Assembly (NCBI GenBank): GCA_900469965.1
Contig: UBZP01000013.1
Coordinates: 62,001 to 126,000, forward strand
Direction: 5' to 3'
DNA length: 64,000 nt
From: Hyphomicrobiales bacterium
GTDB taxonomy: Bacteria > Pseudomonadota > Alphaproteobacteria > Rhizobiales > Rhizobiaceae
The position numbers and the translations under genes are program-made. The first letter of the stretch is position 1. Every line of letters starts with the position of its first letter. The notes below the pieces were generated by a model that had not been told where the DNA came from, did no database searches, and was given only the letters and a program-made list of their open reading frames with translations. This document shows, in pieces, positions 35,655 through 44,799 of this stretch.

Positions 35655-37118
35655 TCAGTGTCCGCCACCGCCGCTGTCGGCGGCTGCGGCAACTTCCGTT
35701 GCGCCGGATGAAGCTCCAGCGCCACCGCCGTATATCGCGGGAGCAAGGTTTGCCTCGGCGAGCCAGAAGTCGCGCTTTGCATTCACGGCGAGAAGGATCG
35801 AATTGACCTTCTCCCGACTGTCGGCGAGCAGTTCGAACGTATTGGTGATCATGCCGTTGTAAGTGAGGAGGGACTCCTCCTCGACCTTGGTCCGCAGTGG
35901 CACCACATTATTTCGGTAGTGGCGGGCGATGTCGTAGTTGGCGCGGTACGCCTGATAGGCGGAGCGCGCCTCGGAGCGAACGTTGACCGATTTCTCGGCA
36001 AGGAGGTTTGCCGCCCGCATGTAGGCCAGCTCGGACTTGCGCATTCGCGCCTTGCCGCTGTCGAAGATCGGAATGACGAATTCAAGTTCGGCGATCGCCG
36101 TCGTCTCGTGCTTCGTGTTTCCGTCTTCCCTTTCGCGCTCGGTTTCGAAACCGCCGATCAGTTCGAGGTCGGTGACGTATCGCGTGGCTTCGGTGAGCTT
36201 GTACGACTTTGCCGTCGCATCAAGGTCGAGCTTCGCCATTTGGAGATCGACACGGCGCTGAAGCGCCTCGGCCTCAATCGTGTCCTTCTTCATGAGGCCC
36301 TTCGGCAGAGAAGGGAGGCGATTGGGGACTTGGTAGTCGATGTCAGAGCCCCAGAGGCCCATCAGTCGCGTAAGTTCTTCCTTGGCAAGCCTCGCATCCA
36401 GCCGAGCTCTCGCAGTTTGACCGGCGAGTTCGGCGTAGAAGACATGCTCGCGCGCCTGATTTCCCTTTGTCATCGCACCGGTTTCACCGAGCTTCTGGGC
36501 AAGCTCGGACGCAGCATCGGCAGCCGCCTGGGCCTGGTTCAGCTGGGCGACCATCTCCCATGCCGCGACGGTATTGATCCAGGCGCGACGTGTGTCTGCC
36601 GCGAGCTGTAGCGTCCGCTGAGCCGCGGCGAGTTGGGCGCGGCGATAGTTGGTGTCGGCGATGTCGACGTTCCGCTGGTGGGTTGCCAAGGCGAGGATGT
36701 TGGTGGCGATCACCCCCTCGATCGAATTGAACGCCTCCAGGCCCGGGGTCCCGATTCCGTTGAAGCCGATCCCCACGGTCGGATTGAGCAGCATGGTCGA
36801 CTGCCACGCGTCGGCGGCCGAATCCCCGAGATCGGCATAGGCTGCCTGCAATCCCTTGTTGTTGAGGAGGGCCACCTGTACGGCAGTCTCCACATCGATG
36901 GTCTTTTTCGCCATCAATGTCTTCACTTGTGCGGACACAGCTCGCGCCTGCTGCTGGTTCTGCACCCAGACCGTTTGTTTTCCTGTGCTTTCGGCGCTCT
37001 TTGCCGAAACGGTCGAGAAGCCTGCGTCCTTGGCGGCATACTCGTTTGTGGACGCGCAACCAGCGAGCATCAGAGGAAATGCGGCCGCTACGGCGATCTT
37101 GAATGTCGTTCTGCTCAT
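35655..37118 (-). CDS. TolC-family outer-membrane efflux protein
   Basis: The 487-residue product starts with a lipoprotein-type leader (FPLMLAGCAS, lipobox Cys at about 20). Two OEP repeat regions with long coiled coils follow (QAQAAADAASELAQKLGETG, ARLDARLAKEELTRLMG and a second set after residue 270). TolC-type channels carry substrate across the outer membrane. No RND or MFP partner is visible here, so it may work with the copper oxidase or a partner elsewhere. The start at 37118 has GAAGGAGAC upstream and overlaps the small lipoprotein gene. Confidence 0.85.
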   Translation of the reverse strand: MSRTTFKIAVAAAFPLMLAGCASTNEYAAKDAGFSTVSAKSAESTGKQTVWVQNQQQARAVSAQVKTLMAKKTIDVETAVQVALLNNKGLQAAYADLGDSAADAWQSTMLLNPTVGIGFNGIGTPGLEAFNSIEGVIATNILALATHQRNVDIADTNYRRAQLAAAQRTLQLAADTRRAWINTVAAWEMVAQLNQAQAAADAASELAQKLGETGAMTKGNQAREHVFYAELAGQTARARLDARLAKEELTRLMGLWGSDIDYQVPNRLPSLPKGLMKKDTIEAEALQRRVDLQMAKLDLDATAKSYKLTEATRYVTDLELIGGFETEREREDGNTKHETTAIAELEFVIPIFDSGKARMRKSELAYMRAANLLAEKSVNVRSEARSAYQAYRANYDIARHYRNNVVPLRTKVEEESLLTYNGMITNTFELLADSREKVNSILLAVNAKRDFWLAEANLAPAIYGGGAGASSGATEVAAAADSGGGGH

Positions 37119-37342
37119 GACGCGTCTCCTTCGGGAGACTGCGCGTCGTTTTGCTGACGCCAGGGTTTGGGACGAACCGGTACGCGATGGGTGTAGCCCG
37201 CGAACGGGCTCGTGTAGCCCGTCGGGCGTCCAGATAGGTGCGCGGACTCTGATTGGTGCGAGTCGATAACATCGGGGGGCAAGGTGGTAGCGCATCCGCT
37301 CGCGGCGAGCGGCAATGCGACCACGAAATAAAATGGTCTCAT
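37115..37342 (-). CDS. small lipoprotein
   Basis: The 75-residue product has a lipobox leader (FVVALPLAASGCATTLPPD, Cys at 17) and a short polar tail. It overlaps the TolC gene at ATGA and opens the operon. Similar tiny lipoproteins precede TolC genes in copper islands. Its role is unknown. Confidence 0.6.
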   Translation of the reverse strand: MRPFYFVVALPLAASGCATTLPPDVIDSHQSESAHLSGRPTGYTSPFAGYTHRVPVRPKPWRQQNDAQSPEGDAS

Positions 37343-37434
37343 GGTAAAATCCGAATAGGAAATGGCATCGGCGGCTGCAGCGTAGTCACGCTCGCAATCG
37401 CACGCTCAGACCCGCTGGAGCGGGACAGACCTAC

Positions 37435-37815
37435 TCAGAGATTGGGGGGACGCTGAAGCGGAGGAACTCCGCTCTGAATATGTGCGTCATCGACGAATTC
37501 ATGGAGGACAGCTAAGCGCGGGCCGCCGATGATATCCGTCTCAACGACGATCGCCAGGCTGACGCAGAACGCGTTGCAGCACTCCTGTTTGGAGAGCTTT
37601 TGATCGTCATCAGGACTGGAGTGGTGGTCGCCGTGTTCCTGGTGGGCATCGGATGACGCGTGGTGACCATCGTCGGTCTGATCCGGCGCGACGGCAGACC
37701 AGCTTCCATGCATGGCAGCGGAAGCCGAAGGCAACGAGTATCCCGCCAGTGACGCAATGATCACCAAGCGAAGCAGAACCAGCATTTTCGACAATGTGAT
37801 TCGAAACATACCCAT
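37435..37815 (-). CDS. secreted His-rich CC-motif protein of the copper cluster
   Basis: The 126-residue product has a signal peptide, a His/Asp-rich stretch (DDGHHASSDAHQEHGDHHSS) and a QECCNAFCVSLAIV motif. Three other genes in the island share the plan: leader, His-rich spacer, CC-x2-12-C. The position in copper clusters suggests metal binding. The start could be 37815 or 37809. No known domain. Confidence 0.55.
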   Translation of the reverse strand: MGMFRITLSKMLVLLRLVIIASLAGYSLPSASAAMHGSWSAVAPDQTDDGHHASSDAHQEHGDHHSSPDDDQKLSKQECCNAFCVSLAIVVETDIIGGPRLAVLHEFVDDAHIQSGVPPLQRPPNL

Positions 37816-38044
37816 GCCTGAGGACTACCATCGCCCTAATACTTGTCAATTGTCAGCTTCACACAACATTGCATTCCGTCGACAGTGTGGCAGGTTCGCA
37901 AAGTTTGATCACCTGTGGAAAGCATCGAGTCTCTACACCTTGCCACCATGGCAAGGTCAACACCGTGGGCACAGGATTGTTGTTCGTCCAGCTTTCATCT
38001 ACCTGCGGCTCTCGGCAACCATCTTATTGTATCGGCAAAGCGAG

Positions 38045-38420
38045 ATGCTGGAATGGAGTGCGTATCTGGGGCTCTTTCTCGCGGCGTTCGGAGCCGCGAC
38101 GATTCTGCCCTTTCAGTCCGAACCTGTTTTGGTGGGCCTTCTGCTCTCGGGTGATTTTTCACCTGTCCGACTGATCCTTGTTGCAAGCGTCGGCAACGTC
38201 TTGGGTGCTGCAGTTAACTGGGGTTTGGGGCGCTACATCGAGCGACACCGAGACAAGTCCTGGTTTCCCGTCAAGGAGGCCCAGTTGCAAAGAGCAGAAG
38301 GCTTGTACCGAAGGTTTGGGCGCTGGTAACTTCTGCTATCATGGATGCCCCGTCGCCAGCGACAAGTCCATACGACTTGATCGCGCCAATAGCGGTCGTC
38401 AGGTGGATTCAGCCCATCAC
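38045..38420 (+). pseudogene. truncated DedA/YqaA-like membrane protein
   Basis: MLEWSAYLGLFLAAFGAATI and SVGNVLGAAVNWGLGRYIER match the start of YqaA-type DedA proteins. The frame stops at TAA (38327) after YRRFGRW. Beyond it the same frame reads LLLSWM, the usual next segment, and then degrades. The TAA replaces a Ser codon. Confidence 0.6.
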
Positions 38421-38717
38421 ACCGACCGAGAAGTCTCTGCCCCGATTAGTCTGGAGGCACAAGTCGCTTTATGAGATATTGCTAACGTAAAGGGATGTGA
38501 GCATCGATCCATAAATGCATGCGAGACAACGCACTGGTTTTTGACGGAACCCGCAGTGGGCGTGGGGGCCGTTTCTTTGCTTTACCTGCGGTGGGAAGGA
38601 GGGGCGCAGGGATATCAAATAAATCTAATCCGACATCCAACACCGAGCTTCCGGTTCGGCGGACTATTGTCATGCAGCGCGTCCGGTTGTTCTCGGCTTC
38701 ATTGAGGGAGAAAGCAG

Positions 38718-40439
38718 ATGCAGCGCACTATTCGACGTTGTGGCGCGGTATTGGCATCCTTTGCCGCGGCGCTCCTGGCTGGAGCGAGCCCTGCGAGTGC
38801 TCAACAGGCACAAAAGCCGAACATCCTGTTTATCATGGGCGACGACATCGGCTGGATGCAGCCAGGAATCTATCACCAGGGCCTGATGGTGGGCGAAACC
38901 CCCAACATCGACCGGATTGGCAGGGAGGGGCTTAAATTCACGAGCTACTATGCGGAGCAGAGTTGCACGGCCGGGCGTAACGCCTTCATCACCGGCATGC
39001 ATCCGTTGCGCACCGGCATGATCCCGCCACAGCTTCCGGGAAGCCCATCCTACCTGAAGCCCGGAACGCCGACGCTCGCCTGGTTCCTGCGTGATCTCGG
39101 TTACAACACGGGTGAATTCGGCAAGAACCATCTGGGCGATCACACGGATTCTCTGCCGACAGCGCATGGTTTCCATGAGTTCTGGGGCTATCTATACCAT
39201 CTCGACGCCATGCAGGGCGTGAGCTTCCCCGACATCAACAAGACGCCGACCGAGCAGACAGTTGCGCCAGCCTGCAAGAACACCCCCATCCCGGGCATTG
39301 CTGAGGACCCGGCAGCGGTTGATCCCAAAACGACGGTATGCCTGACGCCACCGCGTCCCGTTCTGCATTGCACCTCGTCCGACGGGACTGCAGCCAACCA
39401 GAGCTGCAAGGACGAGGGACCGCTGACATTGGAACGCTCGAAAACCGTGGACGAGGAAATCTCGGCCAAGGTGATCGACTTCCTCGATCGCAATGATCCC
39501 GAGAAGACCAACAAGCCGTTTTTCGTCTGGTACAACCCCGCCCGCATGCACATTACGACTGTTCTGCCGGACAAGTACCTCAACATGATAGGCGAGCCCG
39601 GCGGCAAGGACTGGGGTCTCAACGAGGCCGGCATGAAGCAGATGGACGACAACATCGGCTACGTCCTGAAGAAGCTCGAGGAAATGGGCGAACTCGACAA
39701 CACCATCATCGCGTTTACGACGGACAACGGTGCCGAGACGATCACCTTCCCGGATGGCGGCGTGACCCCGTTCAAGGGTGGCAAACTCACGACCTGGGAG
39801 GGCGGTATGCGTGCTCCGATGCTCGTGCGGTGGCCCGGCCATATCGAACCCGGCACGGTGAAGAATGACATGTTCGCCTCGCTCGACTGGCTGCCGACGC
39901 TGGTCGATATCGCCGGCGGCCCGAAGGGCAACGAGTTGAAGGCGCAGATCGAGAAGGGTGCCTATCCGGGCATTGCCAAGACGACGCTCGACGGCGTCAA
40001 TCAGCGCGATTATCTCGAAGGAAAATCCGACACGTCGGCGCGTGACACGTTCTTCTACTATTCGGGCAAGGACCCGTCGGCCGTTCGCTATAAGAACTGG
40101 AAAATGTACTTCGCGATGGTGTCCGATGCGCCTCAGGGCTTTCTGACAGGCGTCGTTCCCTACCACTGGACACAGGTCGTCAACATCAAACGAGACCCTT
40201 TTGAAACATCTGTCGGAGAGCAGATCAAAACGCTCATGGGACAGGGCGGCTCAATTGGCTCTCCATCGACAGCCTATATCTACGACTGGAACATGCTGCC
40301 GATCGGCCAGGCGCTTTGGTTGAAGGAACTCGAAAGCTACATCGACTTTCCCCCGATGCAGGACCCGGCCAGCTACAATCTGGAGCAGGTCATGCAGCAG
40401 GTTAAGGCGATGCGGTCGTCTCATCGAGCAGGTGAGTGA
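38718..40439 (+). CDS. arylsulfatase-type sulfatase
   Basis: The 573-residue product has a signal peptide (GAVLASFAAALLAGASPASA). The sulfatase fold begins NILFIMGDDIGW with the metal-binding Asp pair. The formylglycine motif C-T-A-G-R lies at about residue 92 (EQSCTAGRNAFITG). GKNHLGD and FTTDNGAE complete the active site. It needs a formylglycine-generating enzyme, not seen here. GGGAG precedes the ATG. A terminator follows. It removes sulfate from an unknown sulfate ester in the periplasm. Confidence 0.85.
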   Translation: MQRTIRRCGAVLASFAAALLAGASPASAQQAQKPNILFIMGDDIGWMQPGIYHQGLMVGETPNIDRIGREGLKFTSYYAEQSCTAGRNAFITGMHPLRTGMIPPQLPGSPSYLKPGTPTLAWFLRDLGYNTGEFGKNHLGDHTDSLPTAHGFHEFWGYLYHLDAMQGVSFPDINKTPTEQTVAPACKNTPIPGIAEDPAAVDPKTTVCLTPPRPVLHCTSSDGTAANQSCKDEGPLTLERSKTVDEEISAKVIDFLDRNDPEKTNKPFFVWYNPARMHITTVLPDKYLNMIGEPGGKDWGLNEAGMKQMDDNIGYVLKKLEEMGELDNTIIAFTTDNGAETITFPDGGVTPFKGGKLTTWEGGMRAPMLVRWPGHIEPGTVKNDMFASLDWLPTLVDIAGGPKGNELKAQIEKGAYPGIAKTTLDGVNQRDYLEGKSDTSARDTFFYYSGKDPSAVRYKNWKMYFAMVSDAPQGFLTGVVPYHWTQVVNIKRDPFETSVGEQIKTLMGQGGSIGSPSTAYIYDWNMLPIGQALWLKELESYIDFPPMQDPASYNLEQVMQQVKAMRSSHRAGE

Positions 40440-40449
40440 AAACACTGCA

Positions 40450-40473
40450 GCGGACGCCTTTCGGGGCGTCCGC
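40450..40473 (+). terminator. terminator after the sulfatase gene
   Basis: GCGGACGCC and GGCGTCCGC form a perfect 9-bp stem around a 6-base loop, 10 bases after the stop. Confidence 0.7.
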
Positions 40474-40763
40474 TTCCTAGCAGTTTCTGTTTAGGGATTG
40501 TCCAGAATTTGTGTCCGCTTTGGGCCGATCCCAGCCCTCGGCGGTGAGAGTTCTGCTGTCTGCTTTTCGTGTTGAGTGTCCTGGGAATGGACGGTCGGCA
40601 ATCGGCCCCAAGTCGGCCGTTCATGCGACTTGTCTCGAATGTCTCCTATTGGGCGCAAAGCGGTGATGCAATGCTTCAAGTAGCACTGTCTGCTTGTCGA
40701 CATTTGGTATAGATTGGGAAAGAGACGCATTAATTTGTCGCTACCAGACAAAGGACAGCCCAA

Positions 40764-41123
40764 ATGGTCTTCGTCCGATACATCGTCATCGGCGTTGACG
40801 ATGCGGTTGCATTCTATCGAGACAACCTCGATTTCAAGCTCGACAAGCACAATCCGGGCAAATTTGCCGCGCTCGTGCGCGACGAACTAACGCTTTATCT
40901 CAGCGCCCCAGGTGCAGGAAGCGGTGGCCAGGCGGGCGGCAATCCGATGCCGGGTGGGTGGAACCGGTTTATGATCATCACGAGCGAACTCGATGCGCTG
41001 ATTGAGCGATTGCGCCGGGCTGGCGCTAGTTTCCGGGGCGAGATAAGTGACGGCGGTGCCGGTCGTGCCATTCTGGTCGAAGACCCGTCCGGCAACATCG
41101 TCGAATTGTTCGAGTTCAAGTAA
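40764..41123 (+). CDS. VOC-family (glyoxalase/bleomycin-resistance-like) protein
   Basis: The 119-residue product is one VOC domain: YIVIGVDDAVAFYRDNLDFK, FAALVRDELTLYLSAPGAG and ILVEDPSGNIVELFEF, whose final Glu is a usual metal ligand. VOC proteins bind or isomerise small molecules. GACAAAGGA precedes the ATG. No partner visible, so the substrate is unknown. Confidence 0.75.
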   Translation: MVFVRYIVIGVDDAVAFYRDNLDFKLDKHNPGKFAALVRDELTLYLSAPGAGSGGQAGGNPMPGGWNRFMIITSELDALIERLRRAGASFRGEISDGGAGRAILVEDPSGNIVELFEFK

Positions 41124-41347
41124 GCTCGAGACAGCCTCAACCTGCCCCAAAGCGCCAAGCTAGACTTCTGTTGTTGGCGCAAAGCGGACGAAGGCTGCTT
41201 GTGGCACCGCCGAGAGCCAAGCAGGGGAAATTCTCGCGGCGAGCATCCACCTGTTCCAAACGCGTGGATGAGGTCTTGCGTTCAGACTGGTCGACACGAG
41301 CTGCTGATATCGAAAGTTCCTTTGCGATTCATCTCTGACCGGCGCGG

Positions 41348-41731
41348 CTACAAATCGAAAGATGCCAAGATCGGACAAGGCCCTGGCTTGCCCGTGGTAC
41401 ACTCCCCAACAAGCCGCCTTAGGGATTCACGCGCGCGCTTTAGCTCGGCGATCCTGGTGTCCAGGGCATCAATCCGCTTTCTCGCCAGAGTCCGCGCTCG
41501 CTCCCTGTCTTCTCCGGAATCCAGGTCGAGAAGCTCCTTGATCTCCTCAAGCGTGAAGCCGGCCGTCTGGGCCTGTCTGATAAACATAAGACGCCGCACG
41601 TCCTCCTCGCCGTATCGACGAACTCCCTGCGACCGCCGGGGAGTGTCCAACAGCCCCCGGCGCTGATAGTAGCGGATGGTCTCCACGCCGACGTGTCCAG
41701 CCGCTGCGAGTTTTCCGATGGTCATTTCCAT
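41348..41731 (-). CDS. MerR-family metal-responsive regulator
   Basis: The 127-residue product has the MerR HTH and wing (TIGKLAAAGHVGVETIRYYQ, RRYGEEDVRRLMFIRQAQ), a dimerisation helix, and a metal loop ECTTGKPGPCPIL. Two Cys eight apart follow the CueR pattern. Hg-type MerR has nine, plus a third Cys before the dimer helix, absent here. Yet the promoter it faces has the mer half-sites CCGTAC/GTACGG. The start is put at 41731 because an earlier ATG would lie inside the operator. It is divergent from the glutaredoxin-MauE gene it likely controls. Confidence 0.8.
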   Translation of the reverse strand: MEMTIGKLAAAGHVGVETIRYYQRRGLLDTPRRSQGVRRYGEEDVRRLMFIRQAQTAGFTLEEIKELLDLDSGEDRERARTLARKRIDALDTRIAELKRARESLRRLVGECTTGKPGPCPILASFDL

Positions 41732-41737
41732 GGGCTG

Positions 41738-41769
41738 TTGACTCCGTACCATGGTACGGAACGTATGGT
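41738..41769 (+). promoter_or_regulatory. MerR-type promoter with operator CCGTAC-CATG-GTACGG
   Basis: TTGACT (41738-41743), a 20-base spacer holding the perfect palindrome CCGTACCATGGTACGG (41744-41759), and TATGGT (41764-41769). The overlong spacer is how MerR-family activators work. The half-sites equal those of classical mer operators. Confidence 0.8.
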
Positions 41770-41805
41770 CTTGCCAACGGTTTCACAAGATGAAGGAGAC
41801 GTGAA

Positions 41806-42594
41806 ATGTTGGACAAGACAAACCCCGCACATCTGGCGAGGAAGGCGGTTCTCTACCGCATGGTAATGCCAGACCACACTTGCCCGTACGGATTGAAGGC
41901 GAAAGACCTGCTGAGGCGGTCTGGTTATGAAGTCGACGACCGCCACCTGTCGACCCGCGAAGAGACGGACGCCTTCAAGGCAGAACATGACGTGGCGACC
42001 ACACCGCAGGTTTTCATCGGGGAAGATAGGATCGGCGGGTATGACGACCTTCGCAGGTTCCTTGGCAAGCCCGTCGCCGACCCTAAGGCCACGAGCTATC
42101 GCCCTGTCATCGTCTTGTTCGCCTTGACCGCCCTAACGGCAATGGCGGCGAGCTACGCGGTCAGCGGTAACCCATTCACCCTGCGTGCGGCGGAATGGTT
42201 CATTGCCTTGTCTATGGTCGTGCTTGCCATGCTGAAGCTTCAGAACGTCGAGAGTTTTGCGACGATGTTCCTGAACTACGATCTGCTCGCGAAGCGTTGG
42301 GTTCCGTACAGCTACATTTACCCATATGCCGAAGGATTGGCTGGCGTCTTGATGATCGCGGGCGCGCTGAATTGGTTGTCGGTCCCGGTCGCGCTCTTCA
42401 TCGGCACGGTGGGAGCAGCATCGGTATTTAAGGCCGTGTACATCGACAAGCGGGAGCTGAAGTGCGCGTGCGTAGGCGGATCGAGCAACGTTCCGCTCGG
42501 CTTCATCTCGCTCACGGAAAACCTGATGATGATCGGCATGGCGATTTGGATGGCGGCGGTTTCCACTGGCCTACCCGTCGGCCATGCTATGTAG
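41806..42594 (+). CDS. glutaredoxin-MauE fusion protein
   Basis: The 262-residue product has an N-terminal thioredoxin-fold glutaredoxin (residues 14-90, CPYGLK active site, TTPQVFIGEDRIGG). Four or five membrane helices of the MauE/DoxX type follow, with LAKRWVPYSYIYPYAEGLAG and CACVGGSSNVPLGFISLTEN. MauE-type proteins move thiol redox across the membrane. AAGGAGA precedes the ATG. Driven by the MerR-type promoter, it probably handles Cys redox during copper or mercury stress. Confidence 0.75.
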   Translation: MLDKTNPAHLARKAVLYRMVMPDHTCPYGLKAKDLLRRSGYEVDDRHLSTREETDAFKAEHDVATTPQVFIGEDRIGGYDDLRRFLGKPVADPKATSYRPVIVLFALTALTAMAASYAVSGNPFTLRAAEWFIALSMVVLAMLKLQNVESFATMFLNYDLLAKRWVPYSYIYPYAEGLAGVLMIAGALNWLSVPVALFIGTVGAASVFKAVYIDKRELKCACVGGSSNVPLGFISLTENLMMIGMAIWMAAVSTGLPVGHAM

Positions 42595-42771
42595 CCCCGT
42601 CGACCTTCATTGCCGATCGGCTGAATCCTACGCCGATCGGTAATTCGGGCGGTGCGCTGCGAACTCATGGTCTCCTTCTCTCGGAAGAGCCGTTACGGCT
42701 CGGATCACGAATTCGAGAGTGCTAGCCTTGCTTGCGATAGCTCAAAGATAGCAGCACGGGTGAGGTCTTGA

Positions 42772-43884
42772 ATGGTTGCAGTACAGGCAACGTTCAGGCT
42801 TCATCCGATGACCGCCTTCCACAGACGTTTCTCTTTGGGCATTGCACTGGCATGGATGTCGGTGACAATAGTGCCTGCCTTTGCCGGAGGTTCCCACGAC
42901 CATCCGTCCGAGAACGGGACCGCTGCCGACCCACTCGATATTGTCCGGGCGGCCACGGACCTAGCGCCGCCGATTGCAAGGAGCGGTCCCGAAACAGTCA
43001 AGGTCAAACTGGACACCGTCGAGGTGACCGGAAGGTTAGCCGACGGAGCAACCTATCACTATTGGACGTTCAACAAGAAGGTCCCTGGCCCATTCGTTCG
43101 TGCACGGGTGGGCGACACGATCCAGGTGGAACTCACGAACCTTGCCGACAGCAGTGAGCGCCACAGCGTCGACTTCCATGCGGTGACGGGGCCCGGCGGT
43201 GGAGCGGTCGCGACAGACGCCGCACCAGGAGAAACAAAAAAGTTCTCGTTCAAGGCATTGAAACCCGGTCTATACGTCTACCACTTTGCGGTTCCGCTGG
43301 CCGCGCACCACATCGCCAACGGCATGTATGGATTGATCCTCGTCGAACCGGAGGAGGGACTACCTCCTGTCGATCGGGAATTCTACGTCATGCAGGGCGA
43401 GGTCTACACCTCGCAAGCATACGGCTCGAAGGGCAAGTTGACCGAGAGCGTCGACAAGCTGATGGCGGAAGCCCCGGAGTACTATGTGTTTAACGGAGCC
43501 GCCAATGCGCTGACTGGCAACAATGCCCTGACGGCCACGGTTGGCGAGACAGCTCGTATCTACTTCGGCGTCGGCGGGCCGAACAAGACATCGAGTTTCC
43601 ACGTGATCGGCGAAATCTTTGACAAGGCGTACCAGCTTGCGTCGCTGACGACGGAGCCATTGAAAGACGTGCAAACGATCACCGTCCCGCCAGGCGGTGC
43701 ATCGGTGGTCGACATGACCTTGGTCGTTCCCGGTGAATACGTTCTGGTTGACCATGCCTTGTCCCGGGCGGCGCGCGGCTTGGTAGGCAAGCTGGTCGTA
43801 AAAGGCGAAAGTCAGCCAGCACTTTTCGAGGCGGTGTCGGCCGAAGCCGATGAATCGGAGCAGAACGCGCACAGTTCCCATTGA
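42772..43884 (+). CDS. NirK-like cupredoxin protein lacking the type 1 copper Cys
   Basis: The 370-residue product has a signal peptide and two cupredoxin domains with NirK sequence: SVDFHAVTGPGGGAVATDAA, HHIANGMYGLILVEPEEGLP and SSFHVIGEIFDKAY. Type 2 copper ligands look intact: His in VDFH, His in YVYH and His in VDHA, plus catalytic Asp (VDFH) and His (SSFH). The type 1 Cys, normally YVYHC, is Phe (YVYHFAVP). One base, TGT to TTT, explains it. Without type 1 copper it cannot take electrons normally, so it is not a standard nitrite reductase. The start is the ATG at 42772 after TGAGG. Confidence 0.75.
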   Translation: MVAVQATFRLHPMTAFHRRFSLGIALAWMSVTIVPAFAGGSHDHPSENGTAADPLDIVRAATDLAPPIARSGPETVKVKLDTVEVTGRLADGATYHYWTFNKKVPGPFVRARVGDTIQVELTNLADSSERHSVDFHAVTGPGGGAVATDAAPGETKKFSFKALKPGLYVYHFAVPLAAHHIANGMYGLILVEPEEGLPPVDREFYVMQGEVYTSQAYGSKGKLTESVDKLMAEAPEYYVFNGAANALTGNNALTATVGETARIYFGVGGPNKTSSFHVIGEIFDKAYQLASLTTEPLKDVQTITVPPGGASVVDMTLVVPGEYVLVDHALSRAARGLVGKLVVKGESQPALFEAVSAEADESEQNAHSSH

Positions 43885-44002
43885 TCGCTCTCACAATCAC
43901 TCTAAACGCAATCAGCCCGTGGAATTCGCGGGTTGATTGCGTTTTTGACGGAACTTCCTTGGCACCCAATCTGTTCTTGGAAAAACAGGTGGGTTGCCAA
44001 AA

Positions 44003-44317
44003 ATGTCGCTCTCCCACGCATTTGTCAGAATCTGCTCATTGGTTCTACTGGTCCTCATGGTGACTTTCTCACACCATTCTGGACTAGCGGCAGTCTCCGG
44101 CAGTGCGCATCAGTGCGAAAATGGCCCCTCACACCACCCAGAGGGATATGTGACGGGCAACTGTTGCCAACCTACTCAGTGCGTTTGGGTTTTTCCCGTC
44201 CTTCCGGTCTTGCCGAACACTTTCGCTCTTCAGCATGGACCGCATCCCGTCGGGATTCAGCATCCTTATGTAATCACTAGGAGCCTCTATCCTCCGCCCA
44301 AGCCGGGTTCTGGTTGA
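44003..44317 (+). CDS. secreted CC-motif protein of the copper cluster
   Basis: The 104-residue product has a leader (AFVRICSLVLLVLMVTFSHH), a His/Gly spacer and GNCCQPTQCVWVFP. It belongs to the same layout group as the genes at 37435, 50158 and 51682. It follows the NirK-like gene. Function unknown. Confidence 0.55.
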   Translation: MSLSHAFVRICSLVLLVLMVTFSHHSGLAAVSGSAHQCENGPSHHPEGYVTGNCCQPTQCVWVFPVLPVLPNTFALQHGPHPVGIQHPYVITRSLYPPPKPGSG

Positions 44318-44352
44318 CTTTGATGCCCCGTTGCAAAGCGAAGGAGATTCAA

Positions 44353-44772
44353 ATGACTTCCTGGACAAAAATGGTTGTTGCCGCCGCCGTTCCCCTGGCC
44401 GTCTTGGCCGTTCCCAGCCTCAGCTCCGCGCAGATGGCGCTACCGGATAAATGCAAAGGAGACATGGCAATGAGCCAGGCCATGCAGATGCCGGAAATGC
44501 CGATGGGCGACATGGCCGAACATCAAAAGGCGATGATGGAGGGTATGCGGGAAATGCATCCAGCGATGATGCAGGGAATGATGGCGAAAGACCCCGATGT
44601 CGCTTTCGTGTGCGGGATGATCGCCCATCACATGGGCGCGATCTCCATGTCTGAGGTCGAACTGAAATTCGGCGACGATGCAGAGGCTAAATCGATGGCT
44701 GAGAAGATCATCGACGCCCAGAAAAAGGAAATCGAGGATATGAACACGTGGATCAATGAGCACGCCCAGTAG
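44353..44772 (+). CDS. DUF305 (CopM-like) periplasmic protein
   Basis: The 139-residue product has a signal peptide, a Met-rich stretch (GDMAMSQAMQMPEMPMGDMA) and a DUF305 core VCGMIAHHMGAISMSEVELK with the family's H-H-M. Met-rich DUF305 proteins bind Cu(I) and Ag(I). GAAGGAGATTC precedes the ATG at 44353. It sits between two other copper-binding genes. Confidence 0.75.
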   Translation: MTSWTKMVVAAAVPLAVLAVPSLSSAQMALPDKCKGDMAMSQAMQMPEMPMGDMAEHQKAMMEGMREMHPAMMQGMMAKDPDVAFVCGMIAHHMGAISMSEVELKFGDDAEAKSMAEKIIDAQKKEIEDMNTWINEHAQ

Positions 44773-44799
44773 TCGCACTGGCAAAGCGGGAGAAGAGCT

